In this document: positions 30,193-32,159 of the stretch, in pieces
Layout: every line of letters starts with the position of its first letter
Numbering within the stretch: the first letter of the stretch is position 1
Assembly: GCF_004522215.1 (NCBI RefSeq)
Contig: NZ_SDLR01000019.1
Coordinates: forward strand, 1-32,159
Reading direction: 5' to 3'
Length of the DNA: 32,159 nucleotides
Source of the DNA: Ammoniphilus sp. YIM 78166
Lineage (GTDB): Bacteria; Bacillota; Bacilli; Aneurinibacillales; RAOX-1
Made by a program: the position numbers and the translations under genes
Notes under the pieces: model-generated
Seen by the model: only the letters and a program-made list of their open reading frames with translations
Database searches by the model: none
Told to the model about the DNA's origin: nothing

Positions 30193-30221
30193 ATTCTATT
30201 ACGACAGAGAGTAAATGTAAA
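30193..30221 (-). promoter_or_regulatory. SigA promoter of the TetR-SMR operon
   Basis: On the minus strand TTTACA (30221-30216), a 17-nt spacer, and TAGAAT (30198-30193); five of six matches in both boxes. Confidence 0.75.
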
Positions 30222-30290
30222 GTGTGAAGTGATTTGCTTTTTATTAGCAATCATGGTAAGGTTATCTTTAGCAAAAAAAGGCGAGCGAAA

Positions 30291-30326
30291 ATGCGACCCT
30301 CAGCAGCTAACCTTGTTCGCCGCTAA
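30291..30326 (+). CDS. Possible 11-residue leader peptide of the helicase gene
   Basis: ATG CGA CCC TCA .. reads MRPSAANLVRR and stop, with AAAAGGCGAG about eight bases upstream. Its ribosome site (GGCGAGC, 30280-30286) and last codons (GTTCGCC, 30315-30321) can pair. A small hairpin ATCTC/GAGAT and then a terminator follow before the helicase gene. The layout is that of a ribosome-controlled attenuator, but chance cannot be excluded at this length. Confidence 0.4.
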   Translation: MRPSAANLVRR

Positions 30327-30346
30327 ATCTCTTGGCATATGAGATC

Positions 30347-30387
30347 AAAGGGCAATATTCCTTATTTGGAATAATGCCCTTTTTTTA
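30347..30387 (+). terminator. Intrinsic terminator in the DEAD-box helicase leader
   Basis: AAAGGGCAATATTCC pairs with GGAATAATGCCCTTT (one mismatch) and is followed by TTTT. It stands about 60 bases before the helicase start; no promoter is evident between the two. Confidence 0.9.
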
Positions 30388-30445
30388 GGAAATTTTAATA
30401 AGGTAAATAATAACAGAAAACAAGCTTAAAGGAGATTGACAAAAA

Positions 30446-31900
30446 TTGGCAACTTTTTATGATTTTGGACTTCACCAACAAACGGTTCGGGCAATTAGCA
30501 GCATGGGATTTGAAGAGGCGACGCCGATTCAAGCCCAAACCATTCCTGTAGCGCTTAAGGGAAAAGATTTAATCGGCCAAGCTCAGACCGGTACAGGAAA
30601 AACCGCTGCCTTCGGTGTCCCGATGGTAGACCGTCTTCGCGAAGAAGTAGACCAAATCCAAGGCGTGGTGTTAACGCCAACGCGTGAACTTGCTGTTCAG
30701 GTAGCAGAAGAATTGAATAAAATTGCTCAGTTCAAAGGAATTCGTGCCCTTCCAATCTATGGTGGTCAAGATATGAATCGCCAGATAAAGGCGCTAAAGC
30801 TAAGACCTCAGATCATTGTGGCTACTCCTGGACGTTTTATGGATCATATGAGAAGAAAAACCATCCGACTGAATGCTGTTGAGATGGTCGTTTTGGACGA
30901 AGCTGATGAAATGCTAAATATGGGTTTCATCGATGATATTAAATTGATCCTATCTGAGATCCCGGAAGAAAGACAAACGCTACTGTTCTCAGCCACTATG
31001 CCTAAGGCGATTCAAGAGCTAGCGGTTCGATTCATGAACGAGCCAGAAGTGATCGCAGTAAAAGCGAAAGAGGTCACGGTACCAAATATTGAACAGCAAT
31101 ACATGGAGATGCCCGAAAAGCAGAAGTTCGATGTACTATGCCGTATGCTGGACATTCATGCTCCTGAATTGGCTATCGTGTTTGGACGCACGAAGCGTCG
31201 GGTAGACGAATTATCGGAAGCTTTAACCAAAAGAGGCTACACGGCTGAAGGGATTCACGGGGATCTTAACCAAGCCAAGCGTGACAGTGTACTAAGAAAG
31301 TTTAAAGAAGGAACGATCGAAGTCTTGGTCGCAACGGATGTAGCTGCAAGAGGTCTGGATATCAGCGGCGTCACCCATGTTTATAATTTTGATATCCCGC
31401 AAGATCCCGAGAGTTATGTTCACCGTATCGGTAGAACGGGTCGTGCAGGGAAAACCGGGTTGGCTTTATCTTTTGTCACCCCGAGAGAGATTGAACATCT
31501 TAGAACAATCGAGCGTATCACTAAGCGGAAGATGGATCGCCGTCAAGTACCGAGCCTGGCGGAAGCCATCGAAGGGCAGCAACGCCTCACCATCGAAAAA
31601 CTGATGGAAACCGTCCAAGAGGGCGAATACACAGCTTATAAGTCATTGGCTGAACAGCTATTGGATGATGTAGACTCTGTTATTCTTGTTGCTTCAGCTC
31701 TTAAGATGCTGACAAAGGAACCAGACAGCACGCCGGTTCGTCTGACTGAGGAAGCCCCTCTTCGTGCCAAGAAGAAAAAGATGGACTTCAGAAAACCGGA
31801 TCGCGACCGCGGAGGCAAGCCTCGACATGGCAAGGGTCAAGGTCAGGCACCTGGACGTAAGCCCGCAATGGCTTTCCGTGGTGGGAAGAAAGACCGTTAA
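30446..31900 (+). CDS. cshA: DEAD-box ATP-dependent RNA helicase (CshA-like)
   Basis: 484 residues with every DEAD-box motif: Q motif TPIQAQ (26-31), I AQTGTGKT (46-53), Ia PTRELA, Ib TPGR, II DEAD (151-154), III SAT (182-184), V TDVAARGLDI and VI HRIGRTGRAG. The last 55 residues are very basic and disordered (RAKKKKMDFRKPDRDRGGKP), fitting an RNA-binding tail. CshA-type helicases help ribosome assembly and RNA decay, mainly in the cold. Start TTG 30446 has AAAGGAGA about eleven bases upstream. The leader terminator suggests attenuation control. Confidence 0.93.
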   Translation: MATFYDFGLHQQTVRAISSMGFEEATPIQAQTIPVALKGKDLIGQAQTGTGKTAAFGVPMVDRLREEVDQIQGVVLTPTRELAVQVAEELNKIAQFKGIRALPIYGGQDMNRQIKALKLRPQIIVATPGRFMDHMRRKTIRLNAVEMVVLDEADEMLNMGFIDDIKLILSEIPEERQTLLFSATMPKAIQELAVRFMNEPEVIAVKAKEVTVPNIEQQYMEMPEKQKFDVLCRMLDIHAPELAIVFGRTKRRVDELSEALTKRGYTAEGIHGDLNQAKRDSVLRKFKEGTIEVLVATDVAARGLDISGVTHVYNFDIPQDPESYVHRIGRTGRAGKTGLALSFVTPREIEHLRTIERITKRKMDRRQVPSLAEAIEGQQRLTIEKLMETVQEGEYTAYKSLAEQLLDDVDSVILVASALKMLTKEPDSTPVRLTEEAPLRAKKKKMDFRKPDRDRGGKPRHGKGQGQAPGRKPAMAFRGGKKDR

Positions 31901-31909
31901 GAAAAGTTA

Positions 31910-31943
31910 AAATCCGATAGGCTGAAGCCTATCGGATTTTTTT
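31910..31943 (+). terminator. Intrinsic terminator of the helicase gene
   Basis: AAATCCGATAGGC and GCCTATCGGATTT form a perfect stem with a 4-nt loop, then TTTT. Confidence 0.93.
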
Positions 31944-32029
31944 GATGAGGAGGATTGTGAAGGAATGTGAGAGAGTAGCGGGCTGCAGCGCGGAAAAAAC
32001 TCCGTTTGGAGAAAGCTGCGGGCAATTAA

Positions 32030-32159
32030 TACGGTGTCTATGATGTCGTCATTTTGGCTTGGGCCCGAGATGAGTGAATCATACGGCGTCTATGATGTCG
32101 CCATTTTGGCTCAAGCGTGTGATGAGTGAATCATACGGCGTCTATGATGTCGTCATTTT
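32030..32159. repeat. Tandem 52-bp repeats, running off the window
   Basis: Unit 1 (32030-32081), unit 2 (32082-32133) and the first 26 bases of unit 3 (from 32134) are head-to-tail. Each begins TACGGYGTCTATGATGTCGY and ends GATGAGTGAATCA. A 13-nt stretch in the middle (TTGGGCCCGAGAT against CAAGCGTGTGATG region) differs between units. The period is exactly 52. The stretch 31944-32029 just before shows no gene or repeat I can name. Confidence 0.88.

Overview
The window looks like a chromosomal segment of a low-to-mid GC, endospore-forming Gram-positive bacterium of the order Bacillales, most likely of the Paenibacillaceae or a close relative. The grounds are purine-rich Shine-Dalgarno sites, intrinsic terminators after almost every unit, frequent TTG/GTG starts, and spore-type genes: a YhcN/YlaJ-like lipoprotein, a 33-residue YjcZ-like peptide behind a mother-cell sigma -10, a DUF3231 protein, a YuzF/DUF2642-like protein, and LysM and LysM-NlpC/P60 proteins. 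I see no rRNA, tRNA, CRISPR array, prophage or insertion sequence.

Layout. 1-1290: a frameshifted PD-(D/E)XK-like endonuclease/winged-helix gene between two clusters of degenerate AAGTGGA-type palindromic repeats. 1291-7484: methyltransferase, YjcZ-like peptide, HMA-like protein, LysM-SH3-NlpC/P60 hydrolase, an Ig-like membrane-anchored protein, a cysteine desulfurase, a lipoprotein, an OsmC-family protein and a zinc-ribbon membrane protein. 7587-9833: a likely bicarbonate-uptake locus with a strong promoter, a hairpin-containing leader, an MpsC-family protein, an intrinsic terminator inside the sbtA leader, an SbtA-type permease, and a beta-carbonic-anhydrase-like protein that has lost its zinc ligands. 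9973-16786: YkvA/DUF1232, a PASTA pseudokinase, a RecJ-like nuclease, a triple-LysM protein, ThpR, and several small proteins including two divergent copies of an undescribed family starting MSFxHFDEI. 16919-21182: polyphosphate kinase, a 46-residue peptide, a fosmidomycin-resistance-type MFS exporter and the DUF3231 protein. 21231-22020: about 0.8 kb of non-coding DNA holding three unrelated degenerate repeat families. 22027-28747: lipoproteins, DUF523, Cu/Zn superoxide dismutase, an AEC carrier, a DUF3189 pair and many small proteins. 28891-30221: a TetR-controlled YkkC/YkkD-type SMR pair. 30234-31943: a DEAD-box RNA helicase behind a leader with a possible 11-codon upstream ORF and a terminator. 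32030-32159: tandem 52-bp repeats running off the end.

The strongest candidates for new biology are the SbtA / pseudo-carbonic-anhydrase / MpsC locus with its attenuator-like hairpins, the uORF-plus-terminator leader of the helicase gene, the nuclease gene embedded in palindromic repeats, and the paralogous families of tiny proteins. All functional calls come from reading motifs by eye; no database search was run.
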